DNA of 64,000 nt from the NCBI GenBank assembly GCA_003224085.1, contig QHYK01000043.1:62001-126000 (forward strand), read 5' to 3'. This DNA is from Acidobacteriota bacterium. Its GTDB lineage: Bacteria > Acidobacteriota > Terriglobia > Acidiferrales > UBA7541. Position numbers and translations under genes: made by a program. Positions 40,814-48,600 of this stretch are shown here, in pieces. The notes below the pieces were generated by a model. It saw only the letters and a program-made list of their open reading frames with translations, ran no database searches and was not told the origin of the DNA. Each line of letters starts with the position of its first letter. Position 1 is the first letter of the stretch.

Positions 40814-43183
40814 ATGACGCAAACGCCGCAAGTTCCAACCATCGCACAAAAGACAGCGGGCATGCAGCCCTTGCCCGGGTATTTCAATCTCTACTGGGAC
40901 GCGGGACAGGGCCAGCTCTGGCTTGAGGTCACCAGGCTGGGCGACGAATTTCTGTATCAGAGTGGGCTGGCTGCTGGCATCGGATCAAATGACATAGGGA
41001 TGGACCGCAGCGCGGTTGGTGGAACCCACATTGTGCGTCTTGAGCGAATGGGGCCCAAGATACTGCTGATCGCAGAAAACTTCAGACATCGTTCAATCAG
41101 CAAAGATGAGAACGAACGGCGGGCAGTCCGCGACTCCTTTGCCGAATCCGCACTTTGGGCTTTCCCCGTGGCTGCGGAGGAGGAGCATCGCGTCCTCGTT
41201 GACGCAACGGAGTTTTTCCTTCGTGACGCGGTTAACGTCGCGACGTTGCTCAGGGTAGCGAGGCTGGGTAACTTTAGGCCAGAACCTTCACGATGTGCAA
41301 TTTATCTTCCGCAAACAAGGAATTTCGAGCTCAATACTGAGGTGGAATCTGTCCTCACGTTTGTTGGGGAGGACGCCGCACCGTCGCTTTGGAAAGTTTT
41401 GCCATCTTCTGACTCCATCACCGTGAGACAGCACCACTCCCTCGTACGGCTCCCTCCACCCGGTTACAAGCCGCGAGTGTATGATCCAAGAGCAAACTTC
41501 TCCTGCGTAAGTTACACAGACTACACCGCGCCCCTTGAAGAGCCGGTTATTACGCGCTTCATTGCACGTCACCGACTGGAGAAAAAGGATCCACTGGCTG
41601 CCATCAGCGAACCTTTGCGGCCGCTTGTCTACTACCTTGATCGTGGAGCACCAGAGCCGATTCGCTCGGCATTGATGGAAGGAGCAGGTTGGTGGGATCA
41701 AGCTTTTGAGGCAGCAGGCTTTAAGAACGCATTCCGCGTGGAGCTTATGCCCGAAGGCGCTGATCCGATGGACTTGCGTTACAACGTAATCCAATGGGTT
41801 CACCGTGAGAGGCGCGGCTGGTCGTTTGGCAATAATGTGGTTGACCCTCGCACAGGTGAAATCATCAAGGGGCAGGTGACTTTAGACTCGCTGCGGGTTC
41901 GGCAAAACTACCTCATCGCGGAAGCGCTTCTGGCGCCATATGAAAAAGGAAAACCAATCTCTTCCAGTATGCGGATGCTGACACTGGCGCGGCTGCGCCA
42001 GCTTGCGGCACACGAAGTCGGCCACACTCTCGGCCTGGAACATAATTACAGCGCCAGTTCAGTGAATCGGTCATCGGTGATGGATTATCCGCCTCCGTGC
42101 ACAAAACTTGGCCGCGATGGCAAGCCCGATTTGTCTGATGCATATGCCAAGGGAATCGGAGAATGGGACAAAGTCTCCATCACCTTCGGTTACCAGGAAT
42201 TTGCCTTTGGCACTGACGAGCGCACAGAACTGAACAAAATCTTGCTGGGTGCTTATACACGAGGCCTGCACTATCAAACGGATCAGGATGCGATGCCTTC
42301 CGGCTCCTGCAGCACCGTGGCCCACTTATGGGACTCTGGATCGAACGCAATCGACGAATTAAACCGAATTATGGAGGTTCGCGCAGCGGCTTTGAAAAAC
42401 TTTGGTGAAAACAATATCCGTGAAGGAACGCCATTAGCGACCCTGGAGGATGTGCTCGTGCCACTCTATATGCTCCATCGTTATCAAGTGGAAGCAGCCA
42501 GCAAGTTTGTTGGCGGCATGGACTACACGTTTGCAATGCGCGGGGATGGACAAACACCGACTCAAATTGTTGCTCCAGCCGAACAAAGGCGCGCTCTTTC
42601 CGCCGTTTTGGCTACCTTGAAGCCGGAGGTCTTGGCCTTGCCTGAAATTTTGCTAAAAATGATTCCGCCGCGGCCGCCAGGATATGAGCGTGACCGCGAG
42701 CACTTCAAGACTCGTACAAGCCCGTCCTTTGATGCGTTCGCACCCGCAGAAGCAGCCGCTCAGCATGCTCTGCGGTTTCTCTTTAACCCGGACCGTGCCG
42801 CCAGGCTGATCGAATTTCACTCCCGCTGTGATGAAAATCCGAGTTTGGAGGAGGTTATCGACAACATTCTTGGAGCGACTTGGAAATCGCCGCGCTCGTC
42901 TGGATACGTTGCCGAAGTTGCCCGCACGGTAGATTGGGTTGCGCTCTACAACCTCATGGCGTTGAGCGCCAATCAGCAAGCCTCCGGTCAGGTTCGCGCG
43001 ATTGCCTCCATGAAATTAGAGGAGCTGAGGGGTTGGCTTATAAATGCTTCGAAGAAGGCAAGAGGCGATGCCCAGCGCGCTCATCTAGGCTTTGGAGCAT
43101 TGCAAATTGCTTATTTTCAGAAGGACCCGAAACAGATTCCTCTTCCTATTCCTGCCGAGCCGCCGGATGGTCCGCCGATCTAG
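40814..43183 (+). CDS. DUF5117/DUF4953 zinc metalloprotease, no signal peptide
   Basis: 789 residues. The start (TIAQKTAGMQPLPGYFNLYWDAGQGQLWLEV) is the DUF5117 beginning that in relatives directly follows a signal peptide; here the ORF begins nine residues before it and an upstream stop bars extension. DUF5117 covers ~1-230. The DUF4953 metalloprotease part has LAAHEVGHTLGLEHNYSAS (HExxHxxGxxH, about residue 400, three His zinc ligands) and a Met-turn-like SSVMDYPPP. The catalytic residues are intact, so it is either cytosolic or a gene whose secretion signal has been lost. Between the GT genes and the exporter; a link to the lasso system is possible but unproven. Confidence 0.85.
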   Translation: MTQTPQVPTIAQKTAGMQPLPGYFNLYWDAGQGQLWLEVTRLGDEFLYQSGLAAGIGSNDIGMDRSAVGGTHIVRLERMGPKILLIAENFRHRSISKDENERRAVRDSFAESALWAFPVAAEEEHRVLVDATEFFLRDAVNVATLLRVARLGNFRPEPSRCAIYLPQTRNFELNTEVESVLTFVGEDAAPSLWKVLPSSDSITVRQHHSLVRLPPPGYKPRVYDPRANFSCVSYTDYTAPLEEPVITRFIARHRLEKKDPLAAISEPLRPLVYYLDRGAPEPIRSALMEGAGWWDQAFEAAGFKNAFRVELMPEGADPMDLRYNVIQWVHRERRGWSFGNNVVDPRTGEIIKGQVTLDSLRVRQNYLIAEALLAPYEKGKPISSSMRMLTLARLRQLAAHEVGHTLGLEHNYSASSVNRSSVMDYPPPCTKLGRDGKPDLSDAYAKGIGEWDKVSITFGYQEFAFGTDERTELNKILLGAYTRGLHYQTDQDAMPSGSCSTVAHLWDSGSNAIDELNRIMEVRAAALKNFGENNIREGTPLATLEDVLVPLYMLHRYQVEAASKFVGGMDYTFAMRGDGQTPTQIVAPAEQRRALSAVLATLKPEVLALPEILLKMIPPRPPGYERDREHFKTRTSPSFDAFAPAEAAAQHALRFLFNPDRAARLIEFHSRCDENPSLEEVIDNILGATWKSPRSSGYVAEVARTVDWVALYNLMALSANQQASGQVRAIASMKLEELRGWLINASKKARGDAQRAHLGFGALQIAYFQKDPKQIPLPIPAEPPDGPPI

Positions 43184-43275
43184 CGCATGGCCAAAGCGCC
43201 TTGTGGCTCAAACTTTGCTGGGAAACCGAGAAAGAAGCTATGGAAACTAATAGGCAACGATTCTTGTGATGGTCA

Positions 43276-44682
43276 TCAGAAATGATGGTCCTTCCAATCT
43301 CCTTTTGCCGGAGTGCGAAAAACAATCGCCCGATTCTTGTTTTGTAAATATTGCTTGGCCGCGGACTGCAGATCTTCCCGTGTTATCGCACGAAATTCGT
43401 CGAGGATTTTGTTAACCAGTTCAGGCTGGCCGTCGAACAGAGTGAAGCACGCCAGGAGATGCATCAAGCCGTACTTGGGCATGTAAGCTCCACCGCTTTC
43501 CAAATGGCTGTAGTATTGGGATCGCCATTTCACTTTCAACTGTTCCAGTTCGTCTTCAGCGACGCCTCTCTCTTGAACTCCAGAGATAACGGAGTCGAAT
43601 GCCGCGAGCGCCTCATCTGTCCTATACTCTGGCTTAAGACGAAATTGCGTCATCATTAGCGCCGGCCCGTTGTAGCCAAAGAAGTCATCAATTCCACCTC
43701 CTGCATCCACGGCAATCTGCTTTTCGAAGACCAATTCCCGGTTAATTCTGCCGCCCTTTCCATCGTGAAGAACCTGATCCAACAGCGCTATGGCATACCA
43801 TGGCTGGGTACTGCGCTTAGGCAAAGAGTACCCAACTGCTATCGCCGGCAGATCGCCGAATTTCTCATCTATGCGTGCGTACCTTTCCTCTTCTTGTTCC
43901 GGCTCGCTTGTGTCGGGCAACGCAAGGGTGGGCCCGGAAGGAATATCGCCGAAATACTTCTCCGACAGCGCGAAGCCTTCATCCGCCGTCACGTTGCCAA
44001 TAATGAGAACAACGGCGTTGTTCGGCACATAATAAGTCTTGAAAAATGCCTGCACATCCTCAACGGTTGCCGCATCCAAATCCTCAAAATCCCCGTACAG
44101 ACTGTGGGCATTTGCCCAGTTACGATAAGCGACAAGCGGCAAATCCAGCCAGGGGAAACCGCCATAAGGCTGGTTCATGACATTGCAACGTACTTCCTCT
44201 TTGACTACATCGCGCTGGTTGTGCAGGTTCTCATTGTTTACTTCGAGCGCGCGCATCCGGTCAGACTCCAGCCAAAGTACGCGGTCTAAAGCGTTTGAGG
44301 GAACCGCTTCAAAATAGTTAGTCCAATCATAGTTTGTCGATGCGTTGGATCTTCCTCCGCTGGAACTGATGAGCTTGATGTGATGCGTCTTGGGGACGTT
44401 TGCAGAGCCCTGGAACATCATGTGCTCAAAGAGGTGCGCAAAACCGCTACGGCCCCGAGGCTCCAGCCGCGATCCTACCTTGTAGTACACACCCACTGTT
44501 ACCACGGGGGTAGTCATATTTGGGGCAACGACCACTTTCAGGCCGTTCGTCAGGGCGGTGTGCTCGATTACAGTGAGCGGTCGATTCACGTTAACATTCG
44601 TCCGTCTCGAATTTTCGGTTTTCCCTCGGTTTGCCTGCTTAGTTGGCCGCGGAGGGAAATTGGCCGCGACATCTAAATGCAT
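43276..44682 (-). CDS. M16-family zinc peptidase (insulinase/PqqL-like)
   Basis: 468 residues, two M16 half-domains. The inverted zinc motif is HLFEHMMFQGS (HxxEH) with the downstream Glu in KEEVRCNVMN. NVTADEGFALSEKYFGDIP and the C-terminal inactive domain (RDLPAIAVGY-like DLPAIAVGYSLPK) follow. Such ~460-residue enzymes normally work as dimers or with a second, catalytically dead M16 protein, which is not present here. No signal peptide is seen in the first 40 residues (MHLDVAANFPPRPTKQANRG), so it may be cytosolic. It starts 29 bp after the ABC exporter gene, forming an exporter-peptidase operon, which suggests a role in clearing leader peptides or processing exported peptides. Confidence 0.9.
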   Translation of the reverse strand: MHLDVAANFPPRPTKQANRGKTENSRRTNVNVNRPLTVIEHTALTNGLKVVVAPNMTTPVVTVGVYYKVGSRLEPRGRSGFAHLFEHMMFQGSANVPKTHHIKLISSSGGRSNASTNYDWTNYFEAVPSNALDRVLWLESDRMRALEVNNENLHNQRDVVKEEVRCNVMNQPYGGFPWLDLPLVAYRNWANAHSLYGDFEDLDAATVEDVQAFFKTYYVPNNAVVLIIGNVTADEGFALSEKYFGDIPSGPTLALPDTSEPEQEEERYARIDEKFGDLPAIAVGYSLPKRSTQPWYAIALLDQVLHDGKGGRINRELVFEKQIAVDAGGGIDDFFGYNGPALMMTQFRLKPEYRTDEALAAFDSVISGVQERGVAEDELEQLKVKWRSQYYSHLESGGAYMPKYGLMHLLACFTLFDGQPELVNKILDEFRAITREDLQSAAKQYLQNKNRAIVFRTPAKGDWKDHHF

Positions 44683-44711
44683 AATCAGGGACTCAGCGGG
44701 CGGCCGTCTTC

Positions 44712-46490
44712 CTAGTTATTCTTGGAGAGTTGCGAGAGGGGTTCAGCCCCCAGAGCTGTTCCAAAAGCGCTGTGCAAATGGGTGTAGAGACCGCCGGTAC
44801 GGATTAATTGATCGTGAGTTCCCTGTTGTTCAATCACTCCTTGGTTTAAGACAATGATGCGGTCTACCCACTTCAGCGCAGCGATCCGATGCGAGACAAA
44901 CACAATGGTTCGATCATGAAAATGTTCCGCCAGGTTCATAAACACCCTCCGTTCGGAAGGTGCATCGAGGGCCGAGGTGGATTCGTCGAGCAGCAATACA
45001 GAAGGGTTTTGCAGAACGGCGCGCGCTAACGCGACGCGTTGCCTTTCGCCGCCCGATAACGCGTTGCCCCTTTGACCAACCGGGCTGTCCCAACCCTGGG
45101 GCAACCTTCGCAGAAGCTCCTTCATGTCAGCAATCTCAATCGCTTTGTGTAGCTCTCTTGCAGTCGCAGACGGATTGCCGAGCAACAAGTTTTCTTTCAG
45201 CGTGCGGTCGAACAAGACTGCATCCTGCAAGAGGTAACACACGTGAGTGCGCAGGCTTTTCAGGTGGACATGGCGAACGTCCACCCCGTCGATGTAGACC
45301 GCTCCACGGTTCGCGTCATAAACTCTGGCGACCAGCTTGGCGATGGTGCTTTTCCCGCTGCCGCTCATGCCGACCAGCGCAGCTTTCTCGCCAGGTTCGA
45401 GCCTCAGGTGGATTCCGTCGAGGACCGGCGCTTCATGCCGATAGGAAAAGCAGACATCTTCCAATTCCACATAGCCTCGAACTGGGGAAGGAAAGTTCAC
45501 CGCACCGGGCATTTCCGGGATTCCTGGAGTCCGCTCCGTCACTTCCAGGATGCGCCGGATGTTAGTGCCGAGGCGATTCAGTTGCGAGTAGATGTGGATG
45601 GCCGCACCCAGGGGATCAAACAGTGCTCCAACATAGCTGTAGAAGGCGACAACACCGCCGATGGTTAACGCTCCGATGAAGACCTGATAGCCGCCGTAGC
45701 CAAGGATCGCGATCGTACCCAAGGCAATGATGGCCATGTAGCAGGCGCTGAACATGACCTCAACCAGCTCGCGGTGATTCAACGCTTTCATGCGTTCTAC
45801 GGCGCGTTCCTCAAAAGCTTGCTTTTGGCTCTTTTCCTGATGGAGCAGTTGAACCTGGAGCATCGAGGTGAGGTGTTCTTGAAGAAAGCTATTCTCCATG
45901 GCAGCTTTTTGCTGTACCGCATCGGATGCTCGTCGTAAAGGCTTTTCGAACCTCTTGCGGAAGACAAAAAAGAGAGGCATCAACGGGAGAACCATGCAGG
46001 TCAACCTATAATCGAGGGCGAACATGGTTCCCATGACGAAAACGGCCTTGAACGCCGTTTGCAGAACGAAAGGCACCAAATTCGATCCCACTTCGGCCAC
46101 TTGGTCCACGTCTTGCTCGACGCGATAGAGTCTTTCGCCCACTGGTGTGGTCTCATGGTAGTCGGCCGAGAGCCTGTTCATCTGCTCCAGGATCTTCAGG
46201 CGCATGCGGAGAACCAACTTTTGAATCGTGCGGAAATTCACCAGTTGCGACAACGTAAAGAAACCCAAGCGGAACACATATAGTCCAAAGAAACCCGCGG
46301 CGGCAAAAAGAAGAAGGCGGAAATCCTTTTTTGGCAGAACACGGTCAATCAGCCACTTCATGAGCAAAGGGTCGAGGAGAAACATGAGACCGCTTAGAAC
46401 TACAAGCACTACGCTCAAAGAGTAAGCAGGCAGGAGGGGCCGCATCTGCTGAAAAAACCATCTCGCCTGCATCTTGAAGTTCGGAGTCAA
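44712..46490 (-). CDS. ABC exporter, fused membrane and ATPase domains
   Basis: 592 residues, MsbA/LmrA-like half-transporter acting as a homodimer. Six membrane helices (~20-310), then the ATPase: Walker A LVGMSGSGKST, Q-loop CYLLQDAVLFDRT, signature NALSGGERQRVALARA, Walker B VLLLDESTSAL, H-loop VFVSHRIAALK. No N-terminal C39 peptidase domain, so it does not cut double-glycine leaders. Lasso clusters usually have such an exporter (McjD type) for the mature peptide; none other lies in this locus. It sits on the minus strand about 15 kb from the B2/cyclase genes and is followed by the M16 peptidase. Lipid or drug export is the alternative. Confidence 0.88.
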   Translation of the reverse strand: MTPNFKMQARWFFQQMRPLLPAYSLSVVLVVLSGLMFLLDPLLMKWLIDRVLPKKDFRLLLFAAAGFFGLYVFRLGFFTLSQLVNFRTIQKLVLRMRLKILEQMNRLSADYHETTPVGERLYRVEQDVDQVAEVGSNLVPFVLQTAFKAVFVMGTMFALDYRLTCMVLPLMPLFFVFRKRFEKPLRRASDAVQQKAAMENSFLQEHLTSMLQVQLLHQEKSQKQAFEERAVERMKALNHRELVEVMFSACYMAIIALGTIAILGYGGYQVFIGALTIGGVVAFYSYVGALFDPLGAAIHIYSQLNRLGTNIRRILEVTERTPGIPEMPGAVNFPSPVRGYVELEDVCFSYRHEAPVLDGIHLRLEPGEKAALVGMSGSGKSTIAKLVARVYDANRGAVYIDGVDVRHVHLKSLRTHVCYLLQDAVLFDRTLKENLLLGNPSATARELHKAIEIADMKELLRRLPQGWDSPVGQRGNALSGGERQRVALARAVLQNPSVLLLDESTSALDAPSERRVFMNLAEHFHDRTIVFVSHRIAALKWVDRIIVLNQGVIEQQGTHDQLIRTGGLYTHLHSAFGTALGAEPLSQLSKNN

Positions 46491-46918
46491 GAGTTATCTC
46501 CCGCACTTTCTGACACGTTTAGGAGGGTTTTTCTGTTCCCTTTTCTGCGAGTCACGGTGAGAGTCAGCCTGGATTGACACAAAACGGATCCCATTGTCAT
46601 TTCAAGACTTCCTGCGTTACTGAGGGCCGGACTTGCGTGGGGGGTGGCTCTGGGAGGCGGAAACAGGATTTGCCGATTAGTTCTGCGAATTCCTCCAAAC
46701 GCTGATACTCTGCGACGTCATATGCTTACGCCAACGCCAGCGACGGAAGCCAGCGCTCGCAATGCGTCCTGCCAAGGAACAAACTCCCCCCTCATGATTC
46801 TCGGTGAAAGATAGGAACTCTCGCGGGTCTTGTCAACGGTCTCTGTCGTGAAACGAAAGTAATGATTCTTTTTTGAATGATTCCCCTACGCATTACGCGG
46901 CGCACGCGAACAAGATTC
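46491..46918. other. Region upstream of the exporter operon
   Basis: No gene supported. It should contain the exporter promoter on the minus strand. The long track ORFs spanning its 3' side belong to the GH92 remnant. Confidence 0.35.
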
Positions 46919-47153
46919 CTAAAACCGGAGGGGGGGAGCAGCACTTTCTTCCGCGCCAAACCGCTTGTTTCGGTCCTTTCCCATTCTGAAAACAATCGTG
47001 GCTCCACTCATGACGGAACCACGCTTTGGAATAAGACTTGCCATGGAATTGGATCGTTTGAATATACTTGTCATCGGGAGACTGGCGCTCTGCTTCGATT
47101 ATCAAGCTCTTGCCATTTCCCGAGTTGGTGCGGGTTCCGGAAATTCTGGCGGT
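46919..47153 (-). pseudogene. C-terminal fragment of a GH92-type alpha-mannosidase
   Basis: In one frame: RISGTRTNSGNGKSLIIEAERQSPDDKYIQTIQFHGKSYSKAWFRHE. In the +2 frame directly after: TIVFRMGKDRNKRFGAEESAAPPLRF then a stop. Together these reproduce the C-terminus of GH92 glycosidases (...GKxFTIEAxNxSxxNKYIQSxTLNGKxxxxxWxxHxDI..GxxLVFxMGxxPNxxWG). A small deletion near 47020 removed the residues between H and TIVF and broke the frame. The rest of the ~750-residue enzyme is absent. A trace of mannosidase loss near a glycosylation locus, or general genome decay. Confidence 0.75.
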
Positions 47154-47215
47154 CTAGTACCACCCTCTAACCGATAGAAAATCTCCCTATGCCCCCGGGT
47201 GTTACAGCTACTGAT

Positions 47216-47764
47216 TCAGTTTTCGAGAAGTTGAGAATCCTGCCGAACATTATTCGGCCCGCCGGTCTTCCACGGGGCGGTGATCCACTGTTGCATCTGA
47301 TACCGCTTGGGGCGCCTGCCAAAGGTTTGTCGAAAGCAGCGCGAAAATGCAGACGTGAAACTGTACCCAAAGAGTCTCGCCGTTTCATCTATATTGAGGT
47401 TTTTTGATTCTTTGAGCAGTTTTTCGGCAGCTTTCATTCTGACTTGACGCGCATAACTACGCATCGTGACTTGGTATAGTTTTTTGAATTGCCGACTCAC
47501 GAGGGATAGACTGATCTGAAGCCTCCGACATTCGCCCGACGGGCTGAACGAAAGACTGCCCCCCGACTCGTCTATCATTCGCCGAACTCTCTCTGCCACC
47601 AGTTTAGACTTGCAATCGGCCCTTTCACGAATCAACTTCAATGCATGACCAATACAAAAAAGCTGGGGCCTGCAGTAAGTTCTTTTAGAATGAAATGTGG
47701 GCGGCTGCTCGTTTAGTGCGCATTGGTTCACTCTGCGACCACCAACATCCAAGTTCGTAAGCAT
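47216..47764 (-). CDS. AraC-type HTH protein, second of tandem pair
   Basis: 182 residues from MLTNLDVGGRRVNQ at 47764 (AAGGGGGTGCAA upstream); the track start overlaps the neighbouring gene. The C-terminal ~100 residues are an AraC/XylS double HTH: LQISLSLVSRQFKKLYQVTMRSYARQVRMKAAEKLLKESKNLNIDETARLFGYSFTSAFSRCFRQTFGRRPKRYQ. The N-terminal 70 residues show no known ligand domain. Only 17 bp after its neighbour, with which it is probably co-transcribed. Target genes unknown; the conserved contact pattern of the second HTH (GYSFTSAFSRCFRQTFG) is good. Confidence 0.82.
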   Translation of the reverse strand: MLTNLDVGGRRVNQCALNEQPPTFHSKRTYCRPQLFCIGHALKLIRERADCKSKLVAERVRRMIDESGGSLSFSPSGECRRLQISLSLVSRQFKKLYQVTMRSYARQVRMKAAEKLLKESKNLNIDETARLFGYSFTSAFSRCFRQTFGRRPKRYQMQQWITAPWKTGGPNNVRQDSQLLEN

Positions 47765-47780
47765 TTGCACCCCCTTAATG

Positions 47781-48224
47781 TCAGTCCTTGGTGTTGGTCT
47801 CGCGCAAGAGCCTTCTAAATTCAATGGGGCACAAACGAAAGTGCTTCAGGAAACTTCTCGTGAAGTTGCCAACGTGAAGATATCCTGCGTCTATGGCGAT
47901 CGCTTTGACAGGAACATCCGTCGTTCGCAACTGCTGCGCGGCAACTTCAAGACGCTTCTTCTTTGCATATTCCTTGATGCCCATGCCAAAGCTCTCTTTG
48001 AAGAGGCGACGGGCCTGGCGGCCGGACATTTGCAAGCCCAGTTGCTCGGACAATTGATCCAGGTTCCATCGAACTCTTGCGGGGTTGCCGTCTATGAGGT
48101 TCTTCAGTCTCTGAACTCGCCAATCTGAACTAATCGATACGTCAAAACTCCTTAGTCCTAATAAGAAGTCTTGAAATGAGTGCGGCATTCCCAAAAGTCG
48201 AACAACAGGTCGTTCATAAAACAT
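47781..48224 (-). CDS. AraC-type HTH protein, first of tandem pair
   Basis: 147 residues, AGGAGTAGGGTTCA before the ATG. A short N-terminus (MFYERPVVRLLGMPHSFQDF) and then nearly only the AraC DNA-binding domain: LDQLSEQLGLQMSGRQARRLFKESFGMGIKEYAKKKRLEVAAQQLRTTDVPVKAIAIDAGYLHVGNFTRSFLKHFRLCPIEFR. Without a sensor domain it may act as an accessory regulator, heterodimerise with the second protein, or be a trimmed remnant. No direct evidence links the pair to the lasso locus ending ~2 kb away. Confidence 0.82.
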   Translation of the reverse strand: MFYERPVVRLLGMPHSFQDFLLGLRSFDVSISSDWRVQRLKNLIDGNPARVRWNLDQLSEQLGLQMSGRQARRLFKESFGMGIKEYAKKKRLEVAAQQLRTTDVPVKAIAIDAGYLHVGNFTRSFLKHFRLCPIEFRRLLRETNTKD

Positions 48225-48578
48225 TGAACCCTACTCCTGGTTGTTGTGCTCGGATAAACCCTGTCTTCAGGACCTAATTGAACTTAATTGATGGAGCTGG
48301 GAGAAACCACTGATTGAAGCTGGGGAACAACTCTCTATATATATGCGGAATTCCCGGCAAATTCAACACGGTCCATAAGTAAATGGTTAGCCGTTTTGGC
48401 CATTTGTCAGCCGTTAGTGCTGACCTATTTCGGTTTTCCAACTCCTAGTACTTGATGGCATTGCCTGACATGGAAATAAAGGGTTTCCTAGGCGGTGCAG
48501 CACTCGTTGCGTGCGGTTCTCTGCCGGCCGGTCATTCCCTCCGTGCCCCGCCGAACCAGGAGGAGCCTTTCATTTCAC
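48225..48578. other. Intergenic region between AraC pair and proA
   Basis: No gene seen in ~350 bp. Ahead of the AraC gene the sequence is AT-rich (TTAATTGATGGAG..CTATATATATGCGG) and should hold its promoter. Confidence 0.35.
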
Positions 48579-48600
48579 TTCAAACATGCCTGTGTTTGAA
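48579..48600 (-). promoter_or_regulatory. Hairpin over the proA stop codon
   Basis: TTCAAACA-CAGGCA-TGTTTGAA on the minus strand is a perfect 8-bp inverted repeat that includes the last codons and stop of proA. No T-run follows, so it is more likely an mRNA 3'-end protecting hairpin than a strong terminator. Confidence 0.45.

Noticed and set aside
40814-43183. DUF5117 protease as the lasso leader peptidase
   Set aside because: A canonical B2 peptidase is present and DUF5117 enzymes are not known to process RiPP leaders.
45243-45668. Plus-strand 141-aa ORF within the ABC exporter
   Set aside because: Lies wholly antisense to the conserved ATPase motifs; shadow.
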